From PFL42 sp963789825 (GTDB taxonomy: Bacteria; Chloroflexota; Anaerolineae; Anaerolineales; E44-bin32), in assembly GCA_963789825.1 (NCBI GenBank), contig CAWBME010000009.1, forward strand, positions 1-64,000: a DNA stretch of 64,000 bases. The letters run 5' to 3'. The number at the start of each line of letters is the position of its first letter. The first letter of the stretch is position 1. The translations under genes were made by a program, and so were the position numbers. The notes below the pieces were generated by a model. It worked only from the letters and a program-made list of their open reading frames with translations. It was not told the DNA's origin and ran no database searches. Positions 47,168-56,710 of the stretch are shown here, piece by piece.

Positions 47168-48119
47168 CCCGGCTTCTGCCTGCCGCCGACAACGCGCCGG
47201 ATGGTGTAGGTCGTCTTGGCTTGGGACTCGTGGTAGGTGCGGGCGAGCAATTCGGCGATCAGCCCCATCATGATCGACTGCACGCCGAGGATGAACAGCA
47301 TCATCGACATCAGCAACAGCGGCGAGCGGATCATGTGCTCGTCCAGGAAGATGCGCCGCCCCACAATCACCAGCAGCGAGAGCAGGCTGAGCCCGACCAG
47401 GGACACTGCCCACACCGCCGAACAGGTAGATCGGCTTGGCGGCGTACGAGAGCAGGAACTTCACCGTGAACAGATCCAGCACAACCTTGAGGGTACGCTC
47501 GAGGCCGTACTTGGTCTTGCCGCGTACACGCGGGCGGTGCGTGACCGGGATTTCGATGATCCTGGCGCCCACCGAGGCGGCAAAGGCCGGGATGAAGCGA
47601 TGCATCTCCCCATACAGACGGAACCCCTGCAGCACCTCCTGTCCGGTAGGCCTTGAGCGTGCAACCGTAGTCATGAAGGTGGACCCCGGTCACGGTCGAG
47701 ATCAGCCAGTTGGCCATGCGTGAGGGCAAGGTGCGCGTCAGGAAAGCATCTTTGCGCTCACGGCGCCAGCCGGACACCACGTCATACCCTTCCTCGATCT
47801 TGGCCAGCACCAACGGGATATCCGCCGGATCCTCCTGCAGGTCGGCGTCGATCAGCACGATGATCTCGCCGGAGGCATGGTCGATCCCGGCGGCGATGGC
47901 CGCCGTCTGCCCGAAGTTGCGCCGGAATTGAACCACCAACGTGCGCGCAAAGTCTTGCGCAGCGAATTCTTCCAGCACCCTGTCGCTGCCGTCCTGCGAG
48001 CCGTCGTCAACGTACACCAACTCGTAATCCAACCCCCGGAGGGCGGAGGTCAGCGCCGCATGCATGCCGGGCAGGTTGTCCACTTCGTTGTAGACGGGGA
48101 CTACGACTGAGAAGTTCAT
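47164..48119 (-). CDS. DPM1/GtrB-like GT2 with C-terminal TM pair (two frameshifts)
   Basis: MNFSVVVPVYNEVDNLPGMH, YVDDGSQDGSDRVLEEF, RRNFGQTAAIAAG and LIDADLQEDP are the full GT-A motif set of polyprenyl-phosphate sugar synthases. After LHDYGCTLKAYR the frame shifts near 47640 to MHRFIPAFAASVGARIIEIP and THRPRVRGKTKYGLER; near 47410 it shifts again to the second helix and the tail TYHESQAKTTYTIRRVVGG. It should load a sugar from a nucleotide donor onto polyprenyl phosphate at the inner membrane face. The UPF0104-like gene starts inside its stop codon. Confidence 0.84.
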
Positions 48120-50019
48120 GGGGTTCTCCTGTACAGGCGGATGACCGAGTCCGGTTGGCAGGGGAGCAGCGGAGGCGTAGACGGCAACTCCTCGTAGCGG
48201 CTGAGATCCAGATCCTTGCTTCCGACACCGGGTTTTGCCTGGAAGACCAGCACGTAGTCCGCTTCAGCCAGCCAGCGAGCGGCCATCTCCGCATTCCACG
48301 AGCCGAAACGTGCCAGGTCGCTCGGATCTCCGGCCAGGCGGAAGGTGTAGTCTCCGTTGAGCTGTGCCGGGAAGACCCTCGCCTGGGGGATGTAGAGCAG
48401 CGGCGCCGGCGATGCACTGGCGGCCCAGTACACGCTTGCGCCGGGGGGCACCCAGCGCGCCAAGTGTTCGCCGGCCAGTTCGTACTTGCGGATGACATCC
48501 TCCGAGCAGACCTTCGTGGCTGGCGTGCTGAAGCCGAGGTTGATCGCCACCAGCCACACCCCCATGGCGGTGGCCAGCCCGGCCAGAGGCGCCCGCACCG
48601 ACTGCCGGCGCGCCCAGGCCAGTCCAAGCCAGATCAGCAGGCCCAGAACGAGCAGCACCCCGGCCAGAACAAGGGCACGGAGAACCAGCTCGGTCGTGGA
48701 GGCCGTGACACCCAACAGGTTCTTGATCAAGCCGGCGACGGTGGTCATGCCAGGCAGCAGGCGTGAGTCGGCCATACGCGGGATGCGGACTCCCCGCAAG
48801 GATCTGGCCAGGCCCTCGATCTGCGGCGCCCAGAGCCAGACGCCGGCCAGGAGAAGGGTCAGCAAAGCGACGATCCTTCGGAAGGAGGAAAGCCGCCGAT
48901 ACCAATGGGCCGCAGCGATCACGAGCAGATACACGCCGAGCTGGGAGAAGAAGGCCAGGTAGCCCGTGAAGCAATACACGCAGTAGTTGTTGCCCAGGGC
49001 AGCCCAGGCATGCAGCGCGGTCAGCGAGCCAGCCAACGTCAGAAGAAAGAGAGCACTGCGCCGGGTCGAGCGTTCTGCTTCGTCCCATGGACGCCCGGGC
49101 CACATCAGCAGCGCCGCAAGCCAACCGATCCACAGAACCGGATTCTGCTTGACCCCAAGCCAGAAGCTCCCCAGCCTGCCGGACACCGCAATCTGCGGAT
49201 CCCAGGCCGGGATGACCGAGGCCGGCTCACGCCACGCGGAGAGGAACGGAGTCAGTACTTCGGGCAACCACTTGGCCCATAGCTTGAGGATGTCGGGCCA
49301 GAAGACCAGGTGCACGCCGGCGAATGCCACCAGCGCGAGGGCCGTTGCCCATACCCCTGCCCGGCGGCCGTGCTCCCAGAAGATGTAGGCCAGCAGGAGA
49401 GGGCAGCAGGAAGAGCAAGTTGATGCGCGTGACAAGCGTGAATCCCGCCAGGCCGGCGCCGAGCAGAATCTGCCACATCGGGCGCCCTCGGCCAAGCGTC
49501 AGGACGAGGACCCAGGCCAGCAAGCACGCGATCAAGATCTGGGACTGGGCCTTGCTGTAGATATCCACGTAGAAGGTGTTGAGAGCGAGCAGCCAGACGG
49601 CGGCCGCGGCCCATCCCAATCCGCCCAGCCGGCGAGCGTTGATCCAGACGCCCAGCAGCATCAGCATCCCCGAGTCCGAGGGCGTAGGCGCGGCCTGTTC
49701 GAAGCCCGAGTCCGAAGATGCCCTGGATCCACCCCGGGATGAAGAAGCTCAGCGGCATATGGTTCGTCCAGGGTCCCCCATCCTGGAATGGCACATACGC
49801 CCCGCTGGTGAACAGGTGCCCTTTGTACAGGTAGAGGCCTTCGTCGATGATCGAGGAAAGGGAGTGAGCCAGCGCCCAGCTCATGCCGAAGAAGGCCATC
49901 CCCCCCAAGGCCGCCAAACCGATCCACAACCCTCCGGTGACAATGCCCTGCGGCCGGGCGGCCTGGCGTTCGCCCGGAGCGGAACTCAGGTTCTCCCCTG
50001 GAAGTGAAGAGTCGGGCAT
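48116..50019 (-). CDS. GT-C (ArnT/PMT-like) polytopic membrane protein (two frameshifts)
   Basis: After the first helix comes SSIIDEGLYLYKGHLFTSG, then PWTNHMPLSFFIPGWIQG, closely resembling the first-loop DE motif of ArnT/PMT-type GT-C enzymes. Frame changes near 49690 (into MLMLLGVWINARRLGGLGWA) and near 49400 (into LLLAYIFWEHGRRAGV) connect the parts. The C-terminal third is soluble (YWAASASPAPLLYIPQARVF, GDYTFRLAGDPSDLARFG). Total about 635 residues and 11 helices. It lies between gmd and the DPM1-like GT2. Confidence 0.74.
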
Positions 50020-50068
50020 GCAGCGGATATCCGTAGCGAGCCGCCGAGGCGCTCGCGGGCGGATGGCC

Positions 50069-51154
50069 TCAGTCCACGCTGGTGCCGCCGTTGCGCAGCA
50101 CGGCCGTCACGCTCGAATCCCAGCGGTGCCAGTCGTCGAACTTGGCCTCGAGGATGCGCAGCCCCTCCCCAACCGGCTCCAGCCCCACCGACTGCATGTC
50201 GGCATCCACCATGATTCTCACCAGCTCGGGGAAGGTCACCCTGGGTGCCCACCCCAGTTGCCGGGCCGCCTTGGCGGCGTCGGCCTGCAGGAAGTCGACC
50301 TCCGTCGGGCGGAAGTAACGCGGATCGATCTCGACGTGGCGCTCCCACTCCAGCCCAGCATAGCCGAAGGCCTGCTGCACGAATTCGCGCGGCGTGTGCG
50401 ATTCACCGGTTCCGAGCACGAAGTCCTCGGGCTGATCCTGCTGGAGCATGGCCCACATCGCCGCCACGTACTCCGGCGCATACCCCCAGTCGCGGCGCGA
50501 ATCCAGGTTCCCGAGGAACAGCTTGTGCTGCAGCCCGGCCTTGATGCGGGCAACTGCCCGCGTGATCTTGCGCGTGACGAAGGTCTCCCCCCGCCGGGGG
50601 CTCTCGTGGTTGAACAGGATCCCGTTGACGGCAAACTGGTCGTACGCCTGGCGATAGTTGACCGTCATCCAGTAGGCATACACCTTGGCGATGGCGTAGG
50701 GGCTGCGCGGCTCAAAGGGGGTCGTCTCGTTCTGCGGCGCCGCCGCCGAGCCGAACATTTCGCTCGAGGAGGCCTGATAGAAACGCGTGCGCAGGCCGCT
50801 GCGGCGCACGGACTCCAGGATCCGGGTCGCCCCCAGACCGGTGACCTCGCCGGTGTACTCCGGAATATCGAAGCTCACCTTCACATGCGACAGAGCGCCG
50901 AGGTGGTAGATCTCATCCGGTCGCACGTTGTAGATCAGGTTGGTCAGCTGCTCGGCGTTCGACAGCTCCCCGTAGTGCAGGAACAGACGCGCCGACGGGT
51001 CATGCGGGTCCTGATAGATGTGCTCGATCCGGCCGGTGTTGAAGGTGCTCGCTTTGCGGATCAGGCCATGCACTTCGTAGCCCTTGCTGACAAGGAACTC
51101 GGCCAGGTACGAGCCGTCCTGGCCGGTAATGCCGGTGACGAGCGCTTTCGGCAT
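50069..51154 (-). CDS. gmd: GDP-mannose 4,6-dehydratase
   Basis: This intact 361-residue protein starts MPKALVTGITGQDGSYLAEF, the Gmd nucleotide-binding signature, and has RKASTFNTGRIEHIY, the catalytic Ser/Glu in FYQASSSEMFG, Tyr-Lys in SPYAIAKVYAYW, and LFNHESPRRGETFVTRKI. It makes GDP-4-keto-6-deoxy-D-mannose, the substrate of Fcl at 40568-41546 and a precursor of GDP-fucose, GDP-rhamnose and related sugars. It is the first gene after the second copy of the palindromic promoter; a GAGAGGATG segment supplies the ribosome binding site. Confidence 0.94.
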   Translation of the reverse strand: MPKALVTGITGQDGSYLAEFLVSKGYEVHGLIRKASTFNTGRIEHIYQDPHDPSARLFLHYGELSNAEQLTNLIYNVRPDEIYHLGALSHVKVSFDIPEYTGEVTGLGATRILESVRRSGLRTRFYQASSSEMFGSAAAPQNETTPFEPRSPYAIAKVYAYWMTVNYRQAYDQFAVNGILFNHESPRRGETFVTRKITRAVARIKAGLQHKLFLGNLDSRRDWGYAPEYVAAMWAMLQQDQPEDFVLGTGESHTPREFVQQAFGYAGLEWERHVEIDPRYFRPTEVDFLQADAAKAARQLGWAPRVTFPELVRIMVDADMQSVGLEPVGEGLRILEAKFDDWHRWDSSVTAVLRNGGTSVD

Positions 51155-51181
51155 GGCTCATCCTCTCTGTCTGCCGTCAAA

Positions 51182-51222
51182 ATTCAAGGTTTGAATTATA
51201 CGCTGTCGTCGCCGGCCGTCAA
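51182..51222 (-). promoter_or_regulatory. Sigma-70-type promoter with palindromic operator (gmd copy)
   Basis: On the minus strand TTGACG (51217-51222), a 16-nt spacer, TATAAT (51195-51200) and the palindrome ATTCA-N5-TGAAT (51182-51196) repeat the element at 42108-42148 exactly outside the spacers. The -10 lies 40 nt from the gmd ATG. The TAA stop of the upstream gene falls inside the -10 hexamer. Confidence 0.85.
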
Positions 51223-52806
51223 GCGGGACCGGGCGCGGCGCAGATCACGCACGGTCCACACCCCGAGAGACAGGGCGACGAAGGCCACGGCCACCGCCAG
51301 CGTGGGGACCAGGCTCAGTCGCGGGGTCTGATAGTAGCGGCCCACGTACCAGGTCAACAGGCACAGCGTGACTCCCCCCATCAGCCACCCCACGCGCACC
51401 AGCCAGGGGCTGCCTCTGCGGCGCGCCTCCAGCCAGGCCCAGGCAGCGAAGACCGCCTGAGCAGCCAGGAACGCCGACCGGTAGCGCGGGTTATCCCATT
51501 GATCCCCCCCTCCCCAGTAGGCGGCGACGATCGTCGTCAGCAGGGTTACGATGGCCAGGAAGGGCACCCCGCGCTGGCGCCGGCCCTCCCTGGTCGCCGC
51601 CGCCAGCATTCCGTAGACGAGGGGGATGGATAGCAGGAACCAGCCAGCGGCTCGCCACACGGCCACGGCGCGCATCAAGGGGATCGAGGTGTTGTCCGCC
51701 AGCGCCGCGGGCAGCAGGGGCTGGGTGACCCCGTAGAAGATGACCAGTCCCGGATGAGTCCAGTCCGGAGTTCGGTCGAAGATGGCTGCCACCCACCCCG
51801 AGCCCTGCTCCAGGCGCTCGATCTGGAAGCTGGGAACCATGGCGAGCCGCGAGCTGAGCACGGCCAGAAACGATCGGTCGCCGTCGACGGCGGTCGTCCG
51901 CCAGCCGCGCACGCTCAGGGCGCCTGCCACGAGGACGAGGACGAGGCCTCCTGCGACGACGCCCCAACGCACCGCTCGCGAGACGTGTGCCTCCAGCAGG
52001 AGCCCCAGCCCCAGCGCGGCGAGGATCAGCACGGCGAACGGCGGCGAGACCATCAGGCCCAGAGCAATCCCGGCGACCAGGGCCACGAGCCCAGGCCGCC
52101 GCGCACCATGCCGCACGGCAGAATAGCCGAACAGCGCCATGGCCAGCGCGGCGGCGATGTACGGCTCGCGCATCGGCACGGTGGCCAGCAAGACCGCCTC
52201 CGGGAACAGCGCCACGATCCAGGCCGCGATGCCCGCCGCGCGCTCCGAGAACTCCTGACGACCGAACGCCCACGTGTACAGAATCGCCAGCACCGAAACG
52301 AACGCCGTCAGGCCGACCTGCAGCAAGGGCCGCGGAACGCTCCCGCTGGCGCCGGCATACACCAAGCTCTCCAGAACCAGCAGCCCTCCATACTGATCGC
52401 TCCGGGTGGGGTCCAGCAATCCGGTGGTCAGCGGCAGGTCGGTGCGTGCGATCGCCCAGGCGTCTGTGTCCCGCTTGAATGCATCGTAGAAGAAGAAGCC
52501 CGCGTTGTGATAGCGGGTCTCGTAGCCATGCTCCGGCAGCGCTCGATACAGCACCGCCCCGCAGACCAGCCGCAGCAGTAGCCCCACCAGAAGCGCCGCC
52601 AGCAGCGCACGCGGCATCCCCTGCACCGCCCATGCGCCGGAGACGTGGCGCCAGGCTAGCGCCAACAGCAAGGTCCCCAGGCCGGTGATCAGAAGGTACC
52701 CGAGGGGAGCCCAGCCTTCGACCGCCAGCGGCGCCGCCAGACTCAGACCGAGCCCGCTCAACGCGGCCAGTGCCACCCATGGCAGCGCAACCTTGGCTCT
52801 AGCCAT
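51196..52806 (-). CDS. GT-C-like polytopic membrane protein
   Basis: The second ATG at 52806 (MARAKVALPWVALAALSG) is taken as start because it overlaps the upstream stop by 8 nt; the first ATG would overlap by 41. The intact product of 536 residues has 11-12 hydrophobic segments. A loop YETRYHNAGFFFYDAFKRDT precedes DAWAIARTDLP, and LATVPMREPYIAAALAMALF follows, features shared with EpsG/GT39-like proteins. The function is probably extracytoplasmic sugar transfer or polymerisation. Its last codon and stop lie within the gmd promoter. Confidence 0.66.
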   Translation of the reverse strand: MARAKVALPWVALAALSGLGLSLAAPLAVEGWAPLGYLLITGLGTLLLALAWRHVSGAWAVQGMPRALLAALLVGLLLRLVCGAVLYRALPEHGYETRYHNAGFFFYDAFKRDTDAWAIARTDLPLTTGLLDPTRSDQYGGLLVLESLVYAGASGSVPRPLLQVGLTAFVSVLAILYTWAFGRQEFSERAAGIAAWIVALFPEAVLLATVPMREPYIAAALAMALFGYSAVRHGARRPGLVALVAGIALGLMVSPPFAVLILAALGLGLLLEAHVSRAVRWGVVAGGLVLVLVAGALSVRGWRTTAVDGDRSFLAVLSSRLAMVPSFQIERLEQGSGWVAAIFDRTPDWTHPGLVIFYGVTQPLLPAALADNTSIPLMRAVAVWRAAGWFLLSIPLVYGMLAAATREGRRQRGVPFLAIVTLLTTIVAAYWGGGDQWDNPRYRSAFLAAQAVFAAWAWLEARRRGSPWLVRVGWLMGGVTLCLLTWYVGRYYQTPRLSLVPTLAVAVAFVALSLGVWTVRDLRRARSRLTAGDDSV

Positions 52807-54200
52807 GGGTTGGCTCTCTCTCGGCAGCTCGATGGGCAAAGTAGGCCTCTGCGGTCAGCACAACCACCACCACCACGACCATTTGCAAGGGTACCAGAAA
52901 CCTCGGGTTGTCCCCGTGATCGAGCAGCGTTTGTACGACAGAGACCACCAGCACCATCGCCGCGCCAGCGAGCGTTGTGGTGTGGGCTGCCAGCGCGCGG
53001 CGCACACGCCGCAAGAACAGGCCGGCCAGGCAGAGCGCCAGGAAGGCCAGGTTGGTGCCAGCCAGCAGCAGGCGAGTGAGGTTTGCATAGGCGGGCAGCG
53101 CCGTCTCGAGCCAAGCGGGTGACACCAGCTGCAGATCCCAGTAGATCGGCGCCTTCCAGAAGGCCACCCAACCCTCCGCCGCGCTGCGCGCGTACAGATC
53201 CGGATGCTGGCGGATCAGCCAGAGCGAGAGGCGTTGCATCTCGCGCGACAAGTCGTAGAAGCCGAGACCCGAGGCGCGGGAGATCTCCGGGATGGCGTCC
53301 CAGATGGCATTGGTCTGCGTTCCGCGCGCCGCGAGCTGCGCTTGGCGGTAGCGGAGGTAGGTGTCGCGGATCGGCGCCGCCTCGTCCGGGAGATACTCGA
53401 AGAAGGCGCCGGTGTGCTGGACCAGGCTGTATCCCCCCATCACCGTGGGCGAGAGCATGCCGTACTTGCTGTCGATGAACGCCAGCCAGCCTCCCAGAGA
53501 GGACGATCGGCGCCAGGGCGAAGGCCGCGCTGCGCGCCCAGCGCTCACGGCCGACGCCCGAGCACCACACGAAGGGCAGCAGCACGGCAGGCAGCACGAA
53601 GAAGAGCGGCCGCGCCAGCGCCGCCAGGCTCGCTGAGAGCCCGAGCAGCCCGGCGGCGACCGCCGCCGAGCGGCCTTTCGTCGATCGTTCGAGAGCGGCA
53701 AGACAGACCAGGCAACCGGTAATGAAGAAGGTGGTCAGGGTCTCCGTGAGCAGGGCGGCTTCGAAGAACAGCAGGCCAGGCAGGAGCGAGTAGGCCGCGG
53801 CAACGCCTGCGGCCAGGCGCGGTCTGCCGGTCAGGCTCCAGCACACCCAGTAGATCCCCAGCGTGATCAGCAGCCCGAGGACCATCTGGCCGAGCCACAC
53901 CTGCTGCGGATCGCCGCGCACGAGAGCCAGGAAGACGGGATAGCCAGGCGTGCGCGTTCCATCGTAGGCCCGCAGCGAGCCCCCGGCCACCACCTGCGCC
54001 AGGCGAAGGTAGGCGGCTGTGTCCCCGAAGGAAGCCGGCTGGTAGACCAGCCAAAATGCCAGCCGGATCACCCCGGCCAACGCCAGCACGCCCCCGCCCC
54101 ACTGGACTTCGGGGCGTGCCCACACCGACCGTTCCGGGACCTGAGGCACGCTGCCTGAGCCAGCATTCCACTCACTGCGATCAGCGGGCGGTGCGCTCAT
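52799..54200 (-). CDS. GT39-like polytopic membrane glycosyltransferase (one frameshift)
   Basis: The ATG at 54200 (MSAPPADRSEWNAGSGS) overlaps the GT4 stop as ATGA. After the first helix is PASFGDTAAYLRLAQVVAGG, then DGTRTPGYPVFLALVRG, the GT39/GT83 pattern of a loop Asp followed by RTPGYP. The frame changes near 53505 into GGWLAFIDSKYGMLSPTVMG and continues to AEYFAHRAAEREPTHG-like sequence at 52799. About ten helices. It should use a polyprenyl-phosphate sugar donor outside the membrane. Confidence 0.76.
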
Positions 54201-55325
54201 GGGGCAAGGCCGTCCAATGCCCTGCGGCAGCGCGCCTCCCAGCTGTACTGCAGCGAATCCGCCTGCGCCCGCGCCGCCACGCCTTCGTATTTCGCAGGGG
54301 TGGCTCAGCACATCGGCCAGCGCCGCGTCCCACGCCGATACGTCTTCCGGGGGCAGCAGGACAGCGTTGTGCTCACCCAGCACCTCGCGCAAGGTAGGGA
54401 GATCGCTCGAAAGGATCACCCGCCCCGCGGCAAGGTACTCGAATAGCTTCATCGGACTGTAAAACGTCGACAGGTCGCCCTGGCGCAGGTACACGTTGCG
54501 TTCGTAGGGCATCAGCAGCATCTCGCTGGCCGCATGCACCAACGGCAGGTCCAGGTTGGCGACGTAGCCGAGCAGCCGGGTGTTCTCGACGCCGAGGGCG
54601 GCGAGCGCGGCGCGCCAGGCGTCCACCGACGCCGGGTCGCCGCCGGCCCAAACAAACTGGATCTCGGGATGGCGGCGAGCGAGCTCCACCAGTAGATCGA
54701 GCCCGCGCCCTTGATACAGCTGGCCGGTGTAGGAGGCGGTGAAGCCCTCAGGCCAGCCGAGCTGCCGGCGCGCCTCCGCCGGCTTGGGCAACCCGGCATA
54801 GCGCTGCAGGTCGGCGCCGTTCGGGGCGACGATGGCGAATGGCGGCTCGAGGTGCAGGCGCTGCTGCTCACCCAGCCAGCGCTGCAGCGCATGGGTCGTC
54901 ATCACCAGGCGGCGCGCGCCCCGCCCGTGGACGAAGGCGCGCAGCAGCCGAGGGCCAAGGCGGCCATGCGGCCGGTCGTGCAGGTCGAGCAGTGTCGGCC
55001 AGCCAAGCTGGGAGGCCAGCGCCGCCGCCTGCAGCGGCCGAACGTACAGCAGGTCAGCCTGCCAGCGGCGCGCAGCCAGCACGGCGGTGGCACAGAAATC
55101 GTAGTGGCGCAGTGCAGGCAGCGCCGGGAGCCACTCGATGGCGAACGCATGCTCCACACCGAACTGGCGCTTCAGGTCAAGCGGGGAGACTGCCGGGCGA
55201 CGGCCAGGAACCCACAGCCGCACCTCGTGCCCGAGGCCGGTCAGGTTATCGCAGACCTTCATCACCTGTAGGGCGTTGGCGCGCAGCGAAGGAATGGGCG
55301 ACGTTGCGAGGTAGGCGATGCGCAT
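54197..55325 (-). CDS. Family 4 glycosyltransferase (one frameshift)
   Basis: The start at 55325 reads MRIAYLATSPIPSLRANALQ. The GT-B fold is shown by LLYVRPLQAAALASQLGWP, FAIVAPNGADLQRYAGLPKP, SYTGQLYQGRGLDLLVELAR and YSPMKLFEYLAAGRVILSSD (donor-binding EX-type site). Near 54290 the frame shifts; the expected tail ends GLAP with a TGA that overlaps the next ATG. The long single frame joining it to the membrane protein downstream is an indel artefact. It elongates the glycan at the inner face. Confidence 0.83.
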
Positions 55326-55329
55326 GGGC

Positions 55330-56703
55330 TCACCCACCGGGCGCCGCCTCGCCCGAAGGCTGGCGGCGGATCGTGAGCAGCGCCTTGCCGGCATTGACCA
55401 CCGAGGTGCCGGCGAAATAGGCAGAGAGAACGGCGGCCATGGCCAGTGCCCCGCCGGCGGGGACCAGGGCCAGCGTGACGCCGATCTTCAGCACCGCCGC
55501 CACCAGGTTGACCAGGGTGGTGAAGCCGGGGAAGCCCAGCGCCAGCAGCGTGCGGCGAGCCCAGTACAGCGTGTTGGCGGCAAAGGCGCCCACCAGGAGC
55601 ACCAGCAGCACATTGTAGGTCGTCGGCAGGAACTCCGGGCCCCACAGCACGCTGATCAGCTGCTCGCCGAAGATCACCAGCAGCAGCGAGGCCGTCAACG
55701 TGTAGCCGGCAGCCAGCGCGCTCCCGCTGCGCAGCAGGTAACGCACATTCGCCCACTGGCGCGTGGCGACTTCTCGGGCGACTTCGCGGTAGGTGGGATT
55801 GATCAGCGAATCAACCGGGATCAGCAGCAGGTTCAGGATCGCCATAGCGAGCTTGTAGTAGCCCGCCTGGGTGGGAGTGCTCAGTGCACTCAACCAGAGC
55901 AGCTCACTGTCATGGGTGATCAGGTCCAGCGTTCCATTCAGGTTGGTGTTGACCGCGAAACCGGTCATCTCCTTGCGCTGTGGGCGAAGCACGGCCAGCG
56001 GCACGCGCCACCAGCCTGCTCCCCACAACTTCCGCGCCTGGACGAGCGCCGCCGCCGTGAGCCCCAGGGCCGCCACCACCTTGCCCACCAGGTACGCGGC
56101 GAGCACTGCCGGGAGCCCCAGCGTGGCCGTGTACGCCCCGGCCACCAGCAGCAGCGTCAGTCCGCTCTGCACCAGGTTGAAAGCGGCGATCAGACGGAAC
56201 TGATTGGCAACGGCGAGCAGCCCCTGGGCGCTCTCGGCGATCAAGTTGAAGAGCACAACCAGGCCGTAGGCCATGATCAGGGGGGCGGCTTCCGGAGCGT
56301 GGATGAAGACGTCGGCCGCCAGCGGCGCCAGCAGGACGATCAGGATGAAGGCCAACACCGAGCTGGCGGCCTCGGTGATGCCGGCCGCCTTGAAGGTGGC
56401 GCTGGCCAGCCTGGTATCGCCGCGCGCTTGCTGCCCTCCGGCGAATTTCACGACCACCTCGCTCATGCGGAACGAGGTCAGCCGGTTGACTACGGTGACA
56501 AACTGAATGACCGTTCCCAGTACGCCGAAGCCGGTCACCCCCAGCAGCCGGGCGGCCAGGATGCTTTGCACCATGCTCAGCCCGGCAGCCAGCGTGCTCG
56601 AGCTGAGCAGGTATCCCGAATTCTGCGCCACGCGGCGCAGCAGGGGATTCCTCAGCGACTTCGCCGAAAGAAGCCGATGGAGAGGGGAAGGCCGATGCGG
56701 CAT
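55330..56703 (-). CDS. wzx: Wzx-type oligosaccharide flippase
   Basis: The ATG at 56703 (MPHRPSPLHRLLSAKSLR) lies 8 nt after the epimerase stop. The intact protein of 457 residues has about 12-14 helices. RVAQNSGYLLSSSTLAAGLS and LAARLLGVTGFGVLGTVIQF form the conserved first two helices of the polysaccharide synthase/MOP family, and LWLSALSTPTQAGYYKLAMA occurs at the start of the second half. It flips lipid-linked repeat units and is a second export route beside Wzm/Wzt. Confidence 0.87.
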   Translation of the reverse strand: MPHRPSPLHRLLSAKSLRNPLLRRVAQNSGYLLSSSTLAAGLSMVQSILAARLLGVTGFGVLGTVIQFVTVVNRLTSFRMSEVVVKFAGGQQARGDTRLASATFKAAGITEAASSVLAFILIVLLAPLAADVFIHAPEAAPLIMAYGLVVLFNLIAESAQGLLAVANQFRLIAAFNLVQSGLTLLLVAGAYTATLGLPAVLAAYLVGKVVAALGLTAAALVQARKLWGAGWWRVPLAVLRPQRKEMTGFAVNTNLNGTLDLITHDSELLWLSALSTPTQAGYYKLAMAILNLLLIPVDSLINPTYREVAREVATRQWANVRYLLRSGSALAAGYTLTASLLLVIFGEQLISVLWGPEFLPTTYNVLLVLLVGAFAANTLYWARRTLLALGFPGFTTLVNLVAAVLKIGVTLALVPAGGALAMAAVLSAYFAGTSVVNAGKALLTIRRQPSGEAAPGG

Positions 56704-56710
56704 GGAGGGA

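Noticed and set aside
2440..54200. Programmed frameshifting
   Set aside because: The changes are of both signs, occur in many unrelated genes and lack a common slippery sequence or stimulatory structure.
52758..55394. An 878-residue GT4 plus membrane GT fusion
   Set aside because: Indels near 54290 and 53505 join two genes that otherwise show an ATGA stop/start overlap at 54197-54200.
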